The notes: a model not told the origin generated them from the letters alone. DNA of 64,000 bases from Candidatus Obscuribacterales bacterium (GCA_019637435.1 JAHBVO010000001.1:1-64000), one strand, 5' to 3'; positions 19,177 through 28,152 are shown, numbered from the stretch's first letter. Numbers and translations are program-made.

Positions 19177-19440
19177 CTACCCCGGTCTCCAAACCGTTGG
19201 AAAAAAGTCACTGACAAGCTTGATGGTTTCAGCAATTCCGTCTTCGAGGGTGGTGGTGGGGCGCGCACGAACCAGTTCGCAACACCGAAACGCGAACGCT
19301 TCATCTGCGAACGCGGTCCATAAATGTTGCTCAAGCGGAGCAGGACCGAGCGAACTTCGTGAACATCGTTATAGACCTTAATGATTTTCTCGGAGGTCAG
19401 GTTAGATATCTCATAAATACCGTTCGGGTTGTTCCTATGA
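19177..19440 (-). pseudogene. Decayed NAD-dependent sugar-nucleotide epimerase
   Basis: Reading the minus strand, 19440 to about 19264 encodes NPNGIYEISNLTSEKI, then RSVLLRLSNIYGPRSQMKRS and FGVANWFVR. These are unmistakably the central segments of an extended-SDR UDP-sugar epimerase. The next bases resume in a different frame with RPTTTLEDGIAETIKLVSDF and a stop at 19177-19179, the typical C-terminal helix of the same family. The roughly 80-100 residues that should lie between are missing, so an internal deletion has also shifted the frame. Just upstream (about 19443-19475) a third frame reads ISVLFTGGMVS, resembling the N-terminal Rossmann TGG strand. It faces the aminotransferase/glycosyltransferase pair. 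The rest of the 19055-19717 gap shows no other gene. Confidence 0.75.
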
Positions 19441-19717
19441 GACCATCCCGCCTGTGAACAGGACGGATATACCTTTTAAAGTTGAATCGCGGTCTTGAGT
19501 TGTCTTAAATCTGGTTAACCCGGCTGCGTTCGTGCGCTCGGTAAACACCTGTTAAATGGCGATTCCGCGCCGAGCGCCTGCGGTTAAAATGAGGCACGAT
19601 TCTTCCATGAGCGCCATGAAGCGCCTCTTAGTAGAGGTTGTGGTGAGTAGTCATTAATTCCACGGCGGCTCTTTTCTTCTATCATTCTGTTTTCAGTAGC
19701 GGCACACGGAGCATTTA

Positions 19718-20905
19718 ATGAAAGTACCGTTTGGGAACTTGAAAGCCCACTACCACGCCTACAAAGGTGAGATTGATGAAGCAGTCCAGCGCGTCCTGGA
19801 CAGCGGCTACTTTATCTTGGGCCCTGAGCTGAGCAAGTTTGAGAAAGAGTTTGAGCAATACCTCGGAAGCGGACACGTTTCAGGATGTGCTAACGGCACC
19901 GATGCGATTCAATTGGCGCTGGCAGCCTGCGATATCGGTTTAAATGATGAAGTTTTGGTGGTGGCGCACACTGCAGTGCCGACTATTTGTGCGATTCGCT
20001 CGACCGGCGCGCAGCCGAAGTTCGTCGACATAGACCCAGCAACGTACACGATGTGCGTCAAAGACCTCGAAAGCAAGATTACCGAGAAAACCAAAGCTAT
20101 AGTTCCGGTCCATCTGTACGGTCAAATGGCAGACATGGATCCGATTATGGCGCTCGCCAAAAAACACAATCTGAAAGTTGTTGAGGATTGTGCTCAGTCC
20201 ACCGGCGCGCTGTACAACGGTCGTATGGCAGGCACCATCGGTGATTTCGGAACTTTCAGCTACTATCCGAGCAAAAACATCGGCGCCTTCGGCGATGGTG
20301 GCGCGGTCGCAACGGGTTCAAAAGAGAATTCCGAGCGTTTGAACATGCTGAGAAATTACGGTCAGTCGAAACGCTACTATCACGACACCGAGGGCATCAA
20401 CAGCCGCCTCGACGAAATTCAAGCTGCGATTTTGTCAGCGCAACTTCCTTATCTAAATGAATGGAATGTTCGCCGCCGTGAAATCGCGCAACGCTACACC
20501 GAAGGTTTGAAAGATGTCGTCGAAACGCCTGTGGAGCGCGAAGGCAGCGTTCATGTTTATCACCTTTATGTGATTCAAACCGACAATCGCGATCGGTTGA
20601 TCGATTATTTGGCGGAACAATCAGTGCAAGCGCTGATTCACTATCCGATTCCAGCGCATCTGCAAAAGGCTTATGCGTACTTGAACTACAAACCAGGCTC
20701 ATTGCCTAACACTGAAAAAGCAACACAACGCATCGTCAGTCTTCCGATGTATCCGGAGCTGACAAATGATGAGATCGATTACGTGATCGAGTCCATCAGG
20801 TCCTATTTCACGAATTGCTCTCAGGAAAAACAAACCACGGAGTCGCCCCTCAATGCCGGTACACAATCCTATGAAGTCGCAGCAAAATCCGGTTCTATCA
20901 GCTAA
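19718..20905 (+). CDS. DegT/DnrJ/EryC1/StrS-family sugar aminotransferase
   Basis: 395 residues, PLP-dependent, fold type I. The family signature is complete: CANGTDAIQLALAACDIG, VEDCAQSTGALYNGR, and the PLP lysine in TFSYYPSKNIGAFGDGG (Lys186). Enzymes of this family transfer an amino group from glutamate to a keto-sugar nucleotide (for example 3- or 4-keto-6-deoxy sugars) for polysaccharide, O-antigen or antibiotic building. The last 30 residues (SQEKQTTESPLNAG ...) are not conserved-looking and overlap the start of the glycosyltransferase gene by 53 bases. The two are therefore translationally linked and probably work in one glycan pathway. Confidence 0.92.
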   Translation: MKVPFGNLKAHYHAYKGEIDEAVQRVLDSGYFILGPELSKFEKEFEQYLGSGHVSGCANGTDAIQLALAACDIGLNDEVLVVAHTAVPTICAIRSTGAQPKFVDIDPATYTMCVKDLESKITEKTKAIVPVHLYGQMADMDPIMALAKKHNLKVVEDCAQSTGALYNGRMAGTIGDFGTFSYYPSKNIGAFGDGGAVATGSKENSERLNMLRNYGQSKRYYHDTEGINSRLDEIQAAILSAQLPYLNEWNVRRREIAQRYTEGLKDVVETPVEREGSVHVYHLYVIQTDNRDRLIDYLAEQSVQALIHYPIPAHLQKAYAYLNYKPGSLPNTEKATQRIVSLPMYPELTNDEIDYVIESIRSYFTNCSQEKQTTESPLNAGTQSYEVAAKSGSIS

Positions 20906-21605
20906 CGGAAACGGACTGATTCAACTCAGTTCTGTTTCGCTCATTATCCCGGCTTACAACGACGAGGAAACCATCGGTCGCCTGATCGATGACGGCTCCA
21001 CGCTGTTGTCTGAAATCTGCGAGGATTTTGAGATCGTTGTTTGCAATGATGGTAGTCGCGATAAAACGCTTGAAGTAATTGAAGCGAAATGCCGCACCAA
21101 TCCGCATGTTCGCCTGATCAACCACCCGGTGAATAAAGGGTTCGGTGCCACCATTCACGAACTCTATCATGCCGGCACCAAAGAATTTGTATTCTCGCTT
21201 CCGGGCGATTATCAGTACGCTCCGAAAGAATTGATCGCTATGGCGGAAGGGCTTAAGACCCACGATTTCGTCATCGGTTGGAGAGTAAACCGAAACGATC
21301 CGCCGCGCCGCAAGCTCCAATCCGCAGTTTATAACTTGATGCTGCGCGTCCTCTACGGACACCGCCACAAAGATGTGAACTCGATCAAACTCTTCCGCAA
21401 AGCCATTCTCGACAAAGTCACTTTGCGCTCGTACACTCCGTTCGTTGATGCTGAACTTTGCATCAGAGCAGAGCGTGCCGGCTTCAAAGTGATCGAAATT
21501 CCGATCGACCACCTGCCGAGATTGACGCAGGGCGCCTCGGGCGGCAAGTTCTCCGTCATCTGGGAAACATTCTCCGATCTGTTCAAGATGCGCTCGACAT
21601 TTTAA
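20853..21605 (+). CDS. GT2-family glycosyltransferase (dolichol-phosphate-mannose-synthase-like)
   Basis: 250 residues. The GT-A fold is shown by SLIIPAYNDEETIGRLI, VVCNDGSRDKT, NKGFGATIHELYHAG and the metal-site region SLPGDYQYAPKEL, in which the usual DxD is replaced by GDYQ. SIKLFRKAILDKV and the C-terminal basic part resemble polyprenyl-phosphate glycosyltransferases. No C-terminal membrane helices are present. ATG 20853 has GGAG ten bases upstream; ATG 20871 is an alternative. It overlaps the aminotransferase gene and ends at a clear terminator. Probable role: transfer of the (amino)sugar to a lipid carrier. Confidence 0.88.
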   Translation: MPVHNPMKSQQNPVLSANGNGLIQLSSVSLIIPAYNDEETIGRLIDDGSTLLSEICEDFEIVVCNDGSRDKTLEVIEAKCRTNPHVRLINHPVNKGFGATIHELYHAGTKEFVFSLPGDYQYAPKELIAMAEGLKTHDFVIGWRVNRNDPPRRKLQSAVYNLMLRVLYGHRHKDVNSIKLFRKAILDKVTLRSYTPFVDAELCIRAERAGFKVIEIPIDHLPRLTQGASGGKFSVIWETFSDLFKMRSTF

Positions 21606-21614
21606 GTCGCGATG

Positions 21615-21640
21615 AGAAAGCCGCCTACCGGCTTTCTTCT
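21615..21640 (+). terminator. Terminator of the aminotransferase-GT2 operon
   Basis: Stem AGAAAGCCG/CGGCTTTCT (21615-21623 and 21629-21637) with a 5-base loop, ending in a T-rich run (TTCTTCTCT), ten bases after the GT2 stop codon. Confidence 0.75.
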
Positions 21641-21856
21641 CTGAGACTTCCTACTATATGCCGGCGTGTTAATTTGTTCCGAAAAGTCCCACTGAATAAG
21701 GGTTTCGTGGCTCAGTGCCCTTCGCCGCCTATTAAATTTCCCGGCTTGTCTATCTCGCTATGACGCATTTCCGAAAATCCGGCAACGCCTCGTAGCCAAA
21801 ATAGATTCATTCAATGGAGTATCGCTGAAAATCAGACTGCGTAGTATGATTATACG

Positions 21857-22462
21857 ATGACCGAAGAACGTCAAGCCAAGAAGCGCGAGAAGATTCTAGA
21901 GGGGGCGTTGCGTGCTTTCCTCCGAGACGGTTACGCTGCGAATATGGACGTGATTGCCGCCGAGGGTGGTGTCGCGAAGCAGACGGTCTATACGTACTTC
22001 AAGGACAAAGAAACTTTGTTTGCGGCGCTCGTGGACCGGCTCATGGAGCGATTCGTGCTGGCCGGAATGACTGCCGAGCTGATGGAACTTGAACCGCCCG
22101 CGTTTTTTCGAACGATGACTCAGATAGCATTGCAACGCATGGATGACCCTGAATACGTTGGTATGATTCGCATGATAATCGCTGAGTCGGGGCGATTTCC
22201 GGAGTTGGCCGACATGTACCTGACAAAGCTCGTGCGCCCGGGCATCGAGAGTCTCGCGCAGTACATACGTGAAAGTCCGAGTCTAAACTTCTCCGATCCT
22301 GAAGCGGTTGCTCGCATCATCCATGGTGCCCTCGTCAATTTCATGATTTCGCAGGAGATTCTGAACGGCAAATACTCGATGCCGATGGGGCGCGAACGTC
22401 TCGCGTCATCGCTTCTGGAGTTGGTTTTGTTTGCCGCGGAACAAGCGAAACGCGCCCGTTAG
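21857..22462 (+). CDS. TetR/AcrR-family transcriptional regulator
   Basis: 201 residues. The N-terminal helix-turn-helix is classic: KREKILEGALRAFLRDGYAA, then VAKQTVYTYFKDKETLFAAL. The all-helical C-terminal part would bind a ligand (AefR-like pattern LARFYRL is not evident; ligand unknown). No Shine-Dalgarno precedes ATG 21857, and TATGAT at 21845-21850 lies seven bases before it, so the mRNA may be leaderless. CGTA...TACG (21840-21856) around that hexamer is a partial palindrome and could be an autoregulatory site. The likely target is the small membrane protein gene at 22780-23064, whose promoter carries a perfect palindrome. Confidence 0.92.
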   Translation: MTEERQAKKREKILEGALRAFLRDGYAANMDVIAAEGGVAKQTVYTYFKDKETLFAALVDRLMERFVLAGMTAELMELEPPAFFRTMTQIALQRMDDPEYVGMIRMIIAESGRFPELADMYLTKLVRPGIESLAQYIRESPSLNFSDPEAVARIIHGALVNFMISQEILNGKYSMPMGRERLASSLLELVLFAAEQAKRAR

Positions 22463-22501
22463 TTTATTTTCGCACGGTCTCCAGCAGCGCCGTTAAAGAT
22501 T

Positions 22502-22533
22502 GAAACAGACCCGCGTTGCCGCAAGTCTGTTTC
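22502..22533 (+). terminator. Hairpin after the TetR gene
   Basis: Perfect 9-base inverted repeat GAAACAGAC/GTCTGTTTC (22502-22510, 22525-22533) begins 40 bases past the tetR stop. It lacks a long T-run, so it may be a weak terminator or a processing hairpin. In the rest of the 22463-22779 gap I see only a short CTGCG/CGCAG stem (22712-22731) followed by GGTTTTT. Confidence 0.5.
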
Positions 22534-22779
22534 GCTCAGCGATTCATGCATTCTTGTTGGGGACAAAAAAACTTTGGCGAAGCCAGTTCGTAACATAGAA
22601 ACTGCGCTCGATTTAGCGCTCAAGGCGTCGTTCGATTACAGACGTTTGCATTCGCGTGCATTCGAACGCTGCCCAGAGCGCTCATCGAGTGCCAGACAGA
22701 GTGTAGACCTGCTGCGTTCCTGGTAGCGCAGTCGGTTTTTCTCTGCTGTCGAGCATTTTGTGTGTTCGGTCATCCTTGT

Positions 22780-23064
22780 CTAGTATTGTGCTTCTACTCT
22801 GTCTACGCGAATCGGCACGGTCGCTCGAACGCTACGGAGGGTTGACTTGATTGCACTGTACAGTCCAAAACTGGTGCACCCGGCGAGAAGCCCTATCGTT
22901 GGGGCAACGATTATTGAATAACTCTGACAAACCAGACCGGTTATCGTGAGCGCCATAAACGGCACAACGAAAGCCATAAGCGGATAGAACTGGCATGACT
23001 CGTTACCGAAATCGTCTGGTGACTTAGTAAAGCAAGCAGAGCTCAGAATGTGAAATTCTCTCAT
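22780..23064 (-). CDS. Small membrane protein under a palindromic operator
   Basis: 94 residues. Two hydrophobic helices are predicted by eye: FYPLMAFVVPFMALTITGLV and SIIVAPTIGLLAGCTSFGLY. The N-terminus is short and the C-terminus basic (KSTLRSVRATVPIRVDRV). No family is recognised. Expression signals are excellent: GAGGAAA at the right distance from ATG 23064 and a near-consensus promoter (see 23109-23137). It converges with the TetR gene, the obvious candidate repressor. Small two-helix proteins under TetR control are often stress or efflux accessories, but function here is unknown. Confidence 0.72.
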   Translation of the reverse strand: MREFHILSSACFTKSPDDFGNESCQFYPLMAFVVPFMALTITGLVCQSYSIIVAPTIGLLAGCTSFGLYSAIKSTLRSVRATVPIRVDRVEAQY

Positions 23065-23108
23065 GAAATTTCCTCAGATTCGTCAATGTGTAGCCCCTTG
23101 ATATAGAA

Positions 23109-23137
23109 ATCATACTGTACAGTCTAATTATTGTCAA
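23109..23137 (-). promoter_or_regulatory. Near-consensus promoter with ACTGTACAGT operator
   Basis: On the minus strand TTGACA (23132-23137), a 17-base spacer and TATGAT (23109-23114) form a nearly perfect housekeeping promoter 45 bases before the small membrane protein gene. The spacer contains the perfect 10-base palindrome ACTGTACAGT (23114-23123), which abuts the -10. A bound repressor would block RNA polymerase. The same palindrome recurs at 22855-22864 inside the gene. A second palindrome, ATCGGT-G-ACCGAT (23195-23207), lies further upstream. I see nothing else in 23138-23370. Confidence 0.8.
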
Positions 23138-23370
23138 GAAGGAGGGCCCGCGACTTTTGGATTGTCAATTTATGGGCGAGTTGAGGACTATTCGATCGGT
23201 GACCGATGAGTCTATTTGCTTTTGAATCTACGATAGCCCTGCCTTAAGCGACGTTAGTTCGAAACGTTATCTTTTACGTGCCAAATCGACTCATGGCAGT
23301 TCCCAAACCGACACAGCTCAAGCAAGAAGTTCTTGTCTTTTGTAGTTGCGATTATATAAGGTAGATCAAT

Positions 23371-24705
23371 TTATGCTTTTACAAACAGCTTGGTGAGCGC
23401 CTGTTCGCATACCGCTACTGTACGCTGGATATCCTCGTGCGAATGCATGACCGACAGGCAGGCGGCATCGACCGCGGTTGGCGGCAGCATAATGCCGTTT
23501 GCTAGGATGTCGTGAAAAAACTTGGCGAAAGTCTCTGCGTCGATTGCCTTGCTCTCTTCGAAATTTGTCACCGGATGTGGTGAAAAGAGAAACGCAAACA
23601 TCGAGCCTACCCGTGCAAGTTGCAGCGGAATCGGGCTGTTGATGCCAGCCGCCAACCTCTGTTTGTTTATGTTTGAAACAGATTGCGCTACTCCATCGAA
23701 CATCTGCTTCGAGCGCTCTTCCAAAATGTCGTACGCCTTTGGGTCGGATAGCTGATTCAGAATGGCTATGGCGCCAGCCATCGTGACTGGATTTCCGGAG
23801 AATGTGCCTGCCTGATAAACGTCTCCGATCGGCATCAACTTGCGCATGATCTCGCGCTTACCACCATAAGCACCAATCGGCATGCCGCCTCCCAGCGCCT
23901 TGCCGTAACAAGTCAGATCCGGCTTCACATCGTATAGGAGCTGAGCCCCGCCATACGCGATTCTGAATCCGGTCAGCACCTCGTCGAAAATCAAGACGAC
24001 ACCGTATTTGGTGCATAACTCCCTAAGTCCCTGGAGATAGCCAGGTTGTGGTGCAACGACGCCCATCGAGCCGGCAACTGGTTCAATAATTACTCCAGCG
24101 ACTTTGCCTTTGTGATTGGCTAGACACCTGTCGAGCGCTTCCAAGTCGTTGAACGGGCAGGTGATTGTATTCTGGGATGATCCGTCGGGAATCCCGGAGC
24201 TGTGTTTGTGTTTCGTTGAGGCTAAAACAGAATCACTGTGTCCGTGGTAGCAGCCCTCGAACATCACAATCAAATCTTTGCCGGTGAACCCTCTGGCGAG
24301 CCTGATGGTGCTCATCACCGCTTCCGTTCCCGAGTTCACAAACCGAATCATATCGATGCTCGGGACAGTCTCGACGATTTTTTTCGCAAGTTCGAGTTCC
24401 AGCTTATGCGGAGCGCCGAACAATGGTCCGTGCTTGATCACTTCAGTGACTGCGTTGGTAATCTTTTCATTGCCATGTCCCAAAATGGCGGGGCCCCAGG
24501 CTCCGACATAGTCTATGTATTCGTTTCCATCCGCATCGTAAACCTTTGAGCCCGCGCCTCGGTCAACGAAAATCGTGTGCCCACCGACTTCGTGGAAGGA
24601 GCGAAACGGGCTGTTTACTCCCCCTGGTATAAACTCCTCTATTTCCTTCGAAAGTTTGCTTGAGATCGGAGCTTTTATTGAGGGGGATGCAGTTATTGGT
24701 TTCAT
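23371..24705 (-). CDS. hemL: Glutamate-1-semialdehyde 2,1-aminomutase
   Basis: 444 residues, PLP enzyme of the C5 tetrapyrrole pathway, converting glutamate-1-semialdehyde to 5-aminolevulinate. Diagnostic segments: FIPGGVNSPFRSF at the start, FVNSGTEAVMSTIRLARGFTG, FDEVLTGFRIAYGGAQ, the PLP lysine in CYGKALGGGMPIGAYGGK, and AGTFSGNPVTMAGAIA. Length is normal. Its start lies ten bases after the stop of the large secreted charged protein, so it is probably the distal gene of that transcript, an unusual partnership. Confidence 0.95.
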   Translation of the reverse strand: MKPITASPSIKAPISSKLSKEIEEFIPGGVNSPFRSFHEVGGHTIFVDRGAGSKVYDADGNEYIDYVGAWGPAILGHGNEKITNAVTEVIKHGPLFGAPHKLELELAKKIVETVPSIDMIRFVNSGTEAVMSTIRLARGFTGKDLIVMFEGCYHGHSDSVLASTKHKHSSGIPDGSSQNTITCPFNDLEALDRCLANHKGKVAGVIIEPVAGSMGVVAPQPGYLQGLRELCTKYGVVLIFDEVLTGFRIAYGGAQLLYDVKPDLTCYGKALGGGMPIGAYGGKREIMRKLMPIGDVYQAGTFSGNPVTMAGAIAILNQLSDPKAYDILEERSKQMFDGVAQSVSNINKQRLAAGINSPIPLQLARVGSMFAFLFSPHPVTNFEESKAIDAETFAKFFHDILANGIMLPPTAVDAACLSVMHSHEDIQRTVAVCEQALTKLFVKA

Positions 24706-24715
24706 TGTTATTTCG

Positions 24716-27700
24716 CTAAATTTCCGGGGATGCCTCGACTTTGTAGTCGCCTTTCTTTAACTGTTTAACGCCGACGATATATGAGTTGTCGGCGCCACCG
24801 GATGTGGTGACGAGAAGATTATCTCCTCTAGAGAATTTGATTATATCAGGCGTTTTGTTTATCACACGCACTGCGATTGGCTGTTTTGTTCCTTGCACCC
24901 TAACCGTGATTTTGCTGAGGACGCCTTTGGTTTTTCTCAGATCTTGTTGTTCGATTTCAGCTTTCACGAAATCAAACTTTGCCGGTGCGCTTCGGAGATC
25001 GGTACTGTTTATAGTGACCGAGTGCGTGCCTGGTGAAAGTTTCGAAGGCACGAGAACCCGCAGCTGAACGGGCGACGCAGCGATCACTTTTGCTGGGTGT
25101 TCGTTGTCTATAACCAGCCGGTTGCGCTCCGCGAAACCATCGAAATCATGTCCGTCGACAACGAGAACACCATCTGCGGCTACAACCTGAGAAACGCGAT
25201 CTATCCGCGGAGACTTCTGACCTCTTGAGTCATCGAGAGGTTGGAGAATATCGACCACGCGCGGGTTGAGCTCTGGGCGCTCCGCCAGACCGATGTGCAG
25301 CGTGTGACCTGGTGGCATGTCGTCCGGCACCATATATGATACCTGTCCATTCATGTCGGTGGCGAGGGTCGCACCATTGAAACTCAGTTCTACCGCGCGC
25401 TCCGGTTGATGATCTTTGGTTTGGACGACTACTGTGAGAAACTGCCCGGCAATCGCTCGTTCGGGAATCAACAGACTGGCATCCAAACTGGGTGCATGCG
25501 GAGCCGCATTCACAGCCGGACTTTCCCAGGCTCTGTTGAAGCCAGTTGCGGAGGCTGGTGATGGTGGCGCCATCGAAATCCTTGTCAATGATGGAGTGTT
25601 CGTTGCATGCGTTGCAGAAGAAGTTGTTGGAGTGACGATTTGCGAACTGGCAATCTTCGTGTCCGAGACTGTCGAGGGGGCGGACGTCTGAACTGTCGTC
25701 AACTTGCGAGATTCACTTCCTCCGTCTTTAGACCAATCGTCGCGCCATGCAGAATCGACCGCTTTGGTCGCAGGACTTTGTGATATCGGTTTTGAGTCTT
25801 CGTCGGTTTTCTGCGCAAACGCTACGCGACCCGGGCTGAAGTCGTCATCATCCCTGGTGCGCGCTGTTTTGTTCTTATCGTCAGCCGTTTTCGGTGCCTT
25901 GTCTTTATCGTTTCTGGCGCCGGTTGCAGAGGTTTTCTCGGAATCAGCCGTCTTGGCTTTATCTTGCGTTTTTGCACTTGCTATTTTGCCGGGTCTGGCT
26001 TTGTCTCCGCCGTTTTCATCGCCATCTTCCGACTTCGAACGACTCTTGCTGCCTTCGTCTTCAGGCGCTGACTTCGAGCGTCGTGCGACTTTCTCGTCAT
26101 CATCAATATCTTCATCATCCGATTTAGAGCGTCTTGCGCTCCTATCGTCATCGTTATCTGACTTGGAGCGTTTTGCGACCTTCTCGTCATCGTTATCTGA
26201 CTTGGAACGCCTTGCAATCTTCTCGTCATCGTTTTCAGACTTGGAACGTCTTGCTACCGTCTCTTCATCACCGCCTGCTTTAGAGCGGTTTGCAACTGAA
26301 TCATCGTCATCCGAGTCGGACTGAGCTGTCTCGTCTTCGTCATCGTCTGTTTTTGAGGATTTGGAAGGTTTAACCTCGTCACCTGATGAGCGTGCGTCGG
26401 CATCATCTATGGTGTCATCGTCCGAATCGGTCAAAGTCGCCTCTGCTGCTTGCAGCGCGATCAGGGTTTGTTGTTGATGTTCGTAGCGCGCCAGGGCCTG
26501 AAGATATTCCAGTCCCCGTCTGGTGAGGATCGCCTCAAGAACTACTACGGACTTTTTTTTTACTTCGCCTTTGGTCTCAGCCGGTTTTTCCGGCGGAGCT
26601 TTATCTGCGTTCTCTTCATCGCTCTCTTGATCTTTCAATCGAAGAACCGCATTGTCGACCGTGACGTTGCTCAGCGTGCCGATCCAGTATGAAACATCAG
26701 ATTGAGTCTGAATATCGAAGCCACTCTTGACCGGGGACCGTCCTTTGATCACCACGATAAACTCGCCGACTTTTTCGCCGTTGGATAAAACCTTATCGTT
26801 GCATTCACCAGCTATGGTGACATGCAACGATCCATTTATACGCTTGCCCCAAACAGTTGCGACCGAACCGCGCAGCTTGTCGGAGATTGCGATATCTCCT
26901 GAAGCCCAGGCTTCTGTTGTCATCGAGTTTTTTGCTGCAGAACTGTGCTCGGGAGCGAGAATTCTTCCGTGCTGTGTTTCACTCGATTCAATTGCTTTGT
27001 CGAGAACCTGCTTTGCAATACCGACGATAACCTTTTCGTCTGCGGTCTCGACGCCGGAGTCGCTATTGACGTCGGAAAGAGATTTTGAAATGTCCTCAAG
27101 CACACTGACGAGTGCTTTATCCGGCAAAAGAACTGGCTTCTCTAGCGGGGCCTCAGCCGTGGTCTCCGTCGGTGTCACCACGCTTGCCGGCTTCGTTGCG
27201 TTGGGAGCGGCGGGCTTTGTCGATGCTTTCGGGTTCGATTTTGCGGGTGCGTCTGACGCGGCTTTCGCTGCATTAGTCGCTGGTTTGACTGGAACTGGCT
27301 TTTTCTCAACGGAAACCGTCGGCTCCGTTACTTCTCCGCTTTCGACCGGTTTTTCAGCGCCTTTGCCACCAAACCAACTTTTCTTTTTCGCCTTGGCTGC
27401 TGCTTCCTTGGCGGGCTCTTCTTCAGCCTTTTTCTCTTCCGCTTTTTTAGGGTCTTTGTCTGATGCCTTTTCTGCTTTGGTTACTTTGTCATCTTTTTTA
27501 GCTTTAGCCTTCTTGGCTTCATCGGCCGCTTTTTTCGCATCATTAGCCGCTTTCTTAGCTTCGTCGGCAGCTTTTTTCGCTGTTTCCTTTGCCTTCTTAT
27601 CCGCTTTTTCAGCTTCCTTCTTGGCCTTATCTGCGTCTTTTTTAGACTTGTCCGCGTCCTTCTTAGCTTCGTCAGCATCAGCGTCTTCGGAATCTGACTT

Positions 27701-27898
27701 CGTCTGAGCTAACAGGCGGAATGAAATTTTGCTGACGTCCTTCGTAGATTTTGTTTGGGCAAAAACCGGTACCGTCAGTGGTTGCACGATGAACGACAGT
27801 GCAGTCGCCAGAGCTAGCGTGCTCGCCAGCCGCAGCGCATCCTTGCCGCTGCCTAGATGTGACCTCGAGTTTCCGCGTTCTTCTAATCTTGACTTCAT
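24716..27898 (-). CDS. Giant charged secreted protein with IPT/TIG-like domain
   Basis: About 1060 residues from ATG 27898 (AAGGAG upstream, leading into signal peptide LASTLALATALSFIVQPLTV ... VFAQ); ATG 27943 has no ribosome binding site. Order of regions: a Lys/Ala/Asp-rich helical stretch (about 60-190, heptad-like KKADEAKKAANDAKKA), a Pro/Ala/Thr linker, a folded domain (about 290-480), then a long acidic/basic low-complexity region with repeats of about 13 residues of the type RRSKSDNDDEKVA (about 580-660). Beta-sandwich domains close the chain, including an IPT/TIG-like one (PRIDRVSQVVAADGVLVVDG ... PSKLSPGTHSVTI). Probably surface-exposed or wall-associated. The partner gene downstream is hemL. 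Confidence 0.72.
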   Translation of the reverse strand: MKSRLEERGNSRSHLGSGKDALRLASTLALATALSFIVQPLTVPVFAQTKSTKDVSKISFRLLAQTKSDSEDADADEAKKDADKSKKDADKAKKEAEKADKKAKETAKKAADEAKKAANDAKKAADEAKKAKAKKDDKVTKAEKASDKDPKKAEEKKAEEEPAKEAAAKAKKKSWFGGKGAEKPVESGEVTEPTVSVEKKPVPVKPATNAAKAASDAPAKSNPKASTKPAAPNATKPASVVTPTETTAEAPLEKPVLLPDKALVSVLEDISKSLSDVNSDSGVETADEKVIVGIAKQVLDKAIESSETQHGRILAPEHSSAAKNSMTTEAWASGDIAISDKLRGSVATVWGKRINGSLHVTIAGECNDKVLSNGEKVGEFIVVIKGRSPVKSGFDIQTQSDVSYWIGTLSNVTVDNAVLRLKDQESDEENADKAPPEKPAETKGEVKKKSVVVLEAILTRRGLEYLQALARYEHQQQTLIALQAAEATLTDSDDDTIDDADARSSGDEVKPSKSSKTDDDEDETAQSDSDDDDSVANRSKAGGDEETVARRSKSENDDEKIARRSKSDNDDEKVAKRSKSDNDDDRSARRSKSDDEDIDDDEKVARRSKSAPEDEGSKSRSKSEDGDENGGDKARPGKIASAKTQDKAKTADSEKTSATGARNDKDKAPKTADDKNKTARTRDDDDFSPGRVAFAQKTDEDSKPISQSPATKAVDSAWRDDWSKDGGSESRKLTTVQTSAPSTVSDTKIASSQIVTPTTSSATHATNTPSLTRISMAPPSPASATGFNRAWESPAVNAAPHAPSLDASLLIPERAIAGQFLTVVVQTKDHQPERAVELSFNGATLATDMNGQVSYMVPDDMPPGHTLHIGLAERPELNPRVVDILQPLDDSRGQKSPRIDRVSQVVAADGVLVVDGHDFDGFAERNRLVIDNEHPAKVIAASPVQLRVLVPSKLSPGTHSVTINSTDLRSAPAKFDFVKAEIEQQDLRKTKGVLSKITVRVQGTKQPIAVRVINKTPDIIKFSRGDNLLVTTSGGADNSYIVGVKQLKKGDYKVEASPEI
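26050..26290. repeat. In-gene repeat encoding SKSDNDDEK(V/I)A units
   Basis: Inside the giant secreted protein gene, about five units of roughly 39 bases (TCGTCATCGTTATCTGACTT type on the plus strand) encode Ser-Lys-Ser/Asp-Glu-Lys/Arg-Arg repeats. The homogeneity at DNA level suggests recent expansion by slippage or unequal recombination. Confidence 0.7.
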
Positions 27899-28152
27899 GA
27901 ACAATCCGGCTCCTTGCTTTGCAAGCACGTCGCAAATTTGCATTGATTTTACTTTAATGTGAGCGGCACGTCACTATCAGGCACGCTTTTATCGGTCCGA
28001 TTTCAGAAGATGGTTTTTCCTGGTGAACCTCTTGGATTCACAATCGTGTCTGAGGTTCATTTACGCATGAGCTGCTTCAACATTGACCTCGTCCTCTGCG
28101 GCGCGTCTGCTGATGCGTCGGACCAACGTTGTGCGGTTTTAAATAAACAGAC

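Noticed and set aside
26727..27707. 326-codon plus-strand frame, Ser/Ala/Phe-rich
   Set aside because: It is the complement of the Lys/Ala/Glu-rich low-complexity region of the minus-strand secreted protein; composition mirrors codon bias, not a protein.
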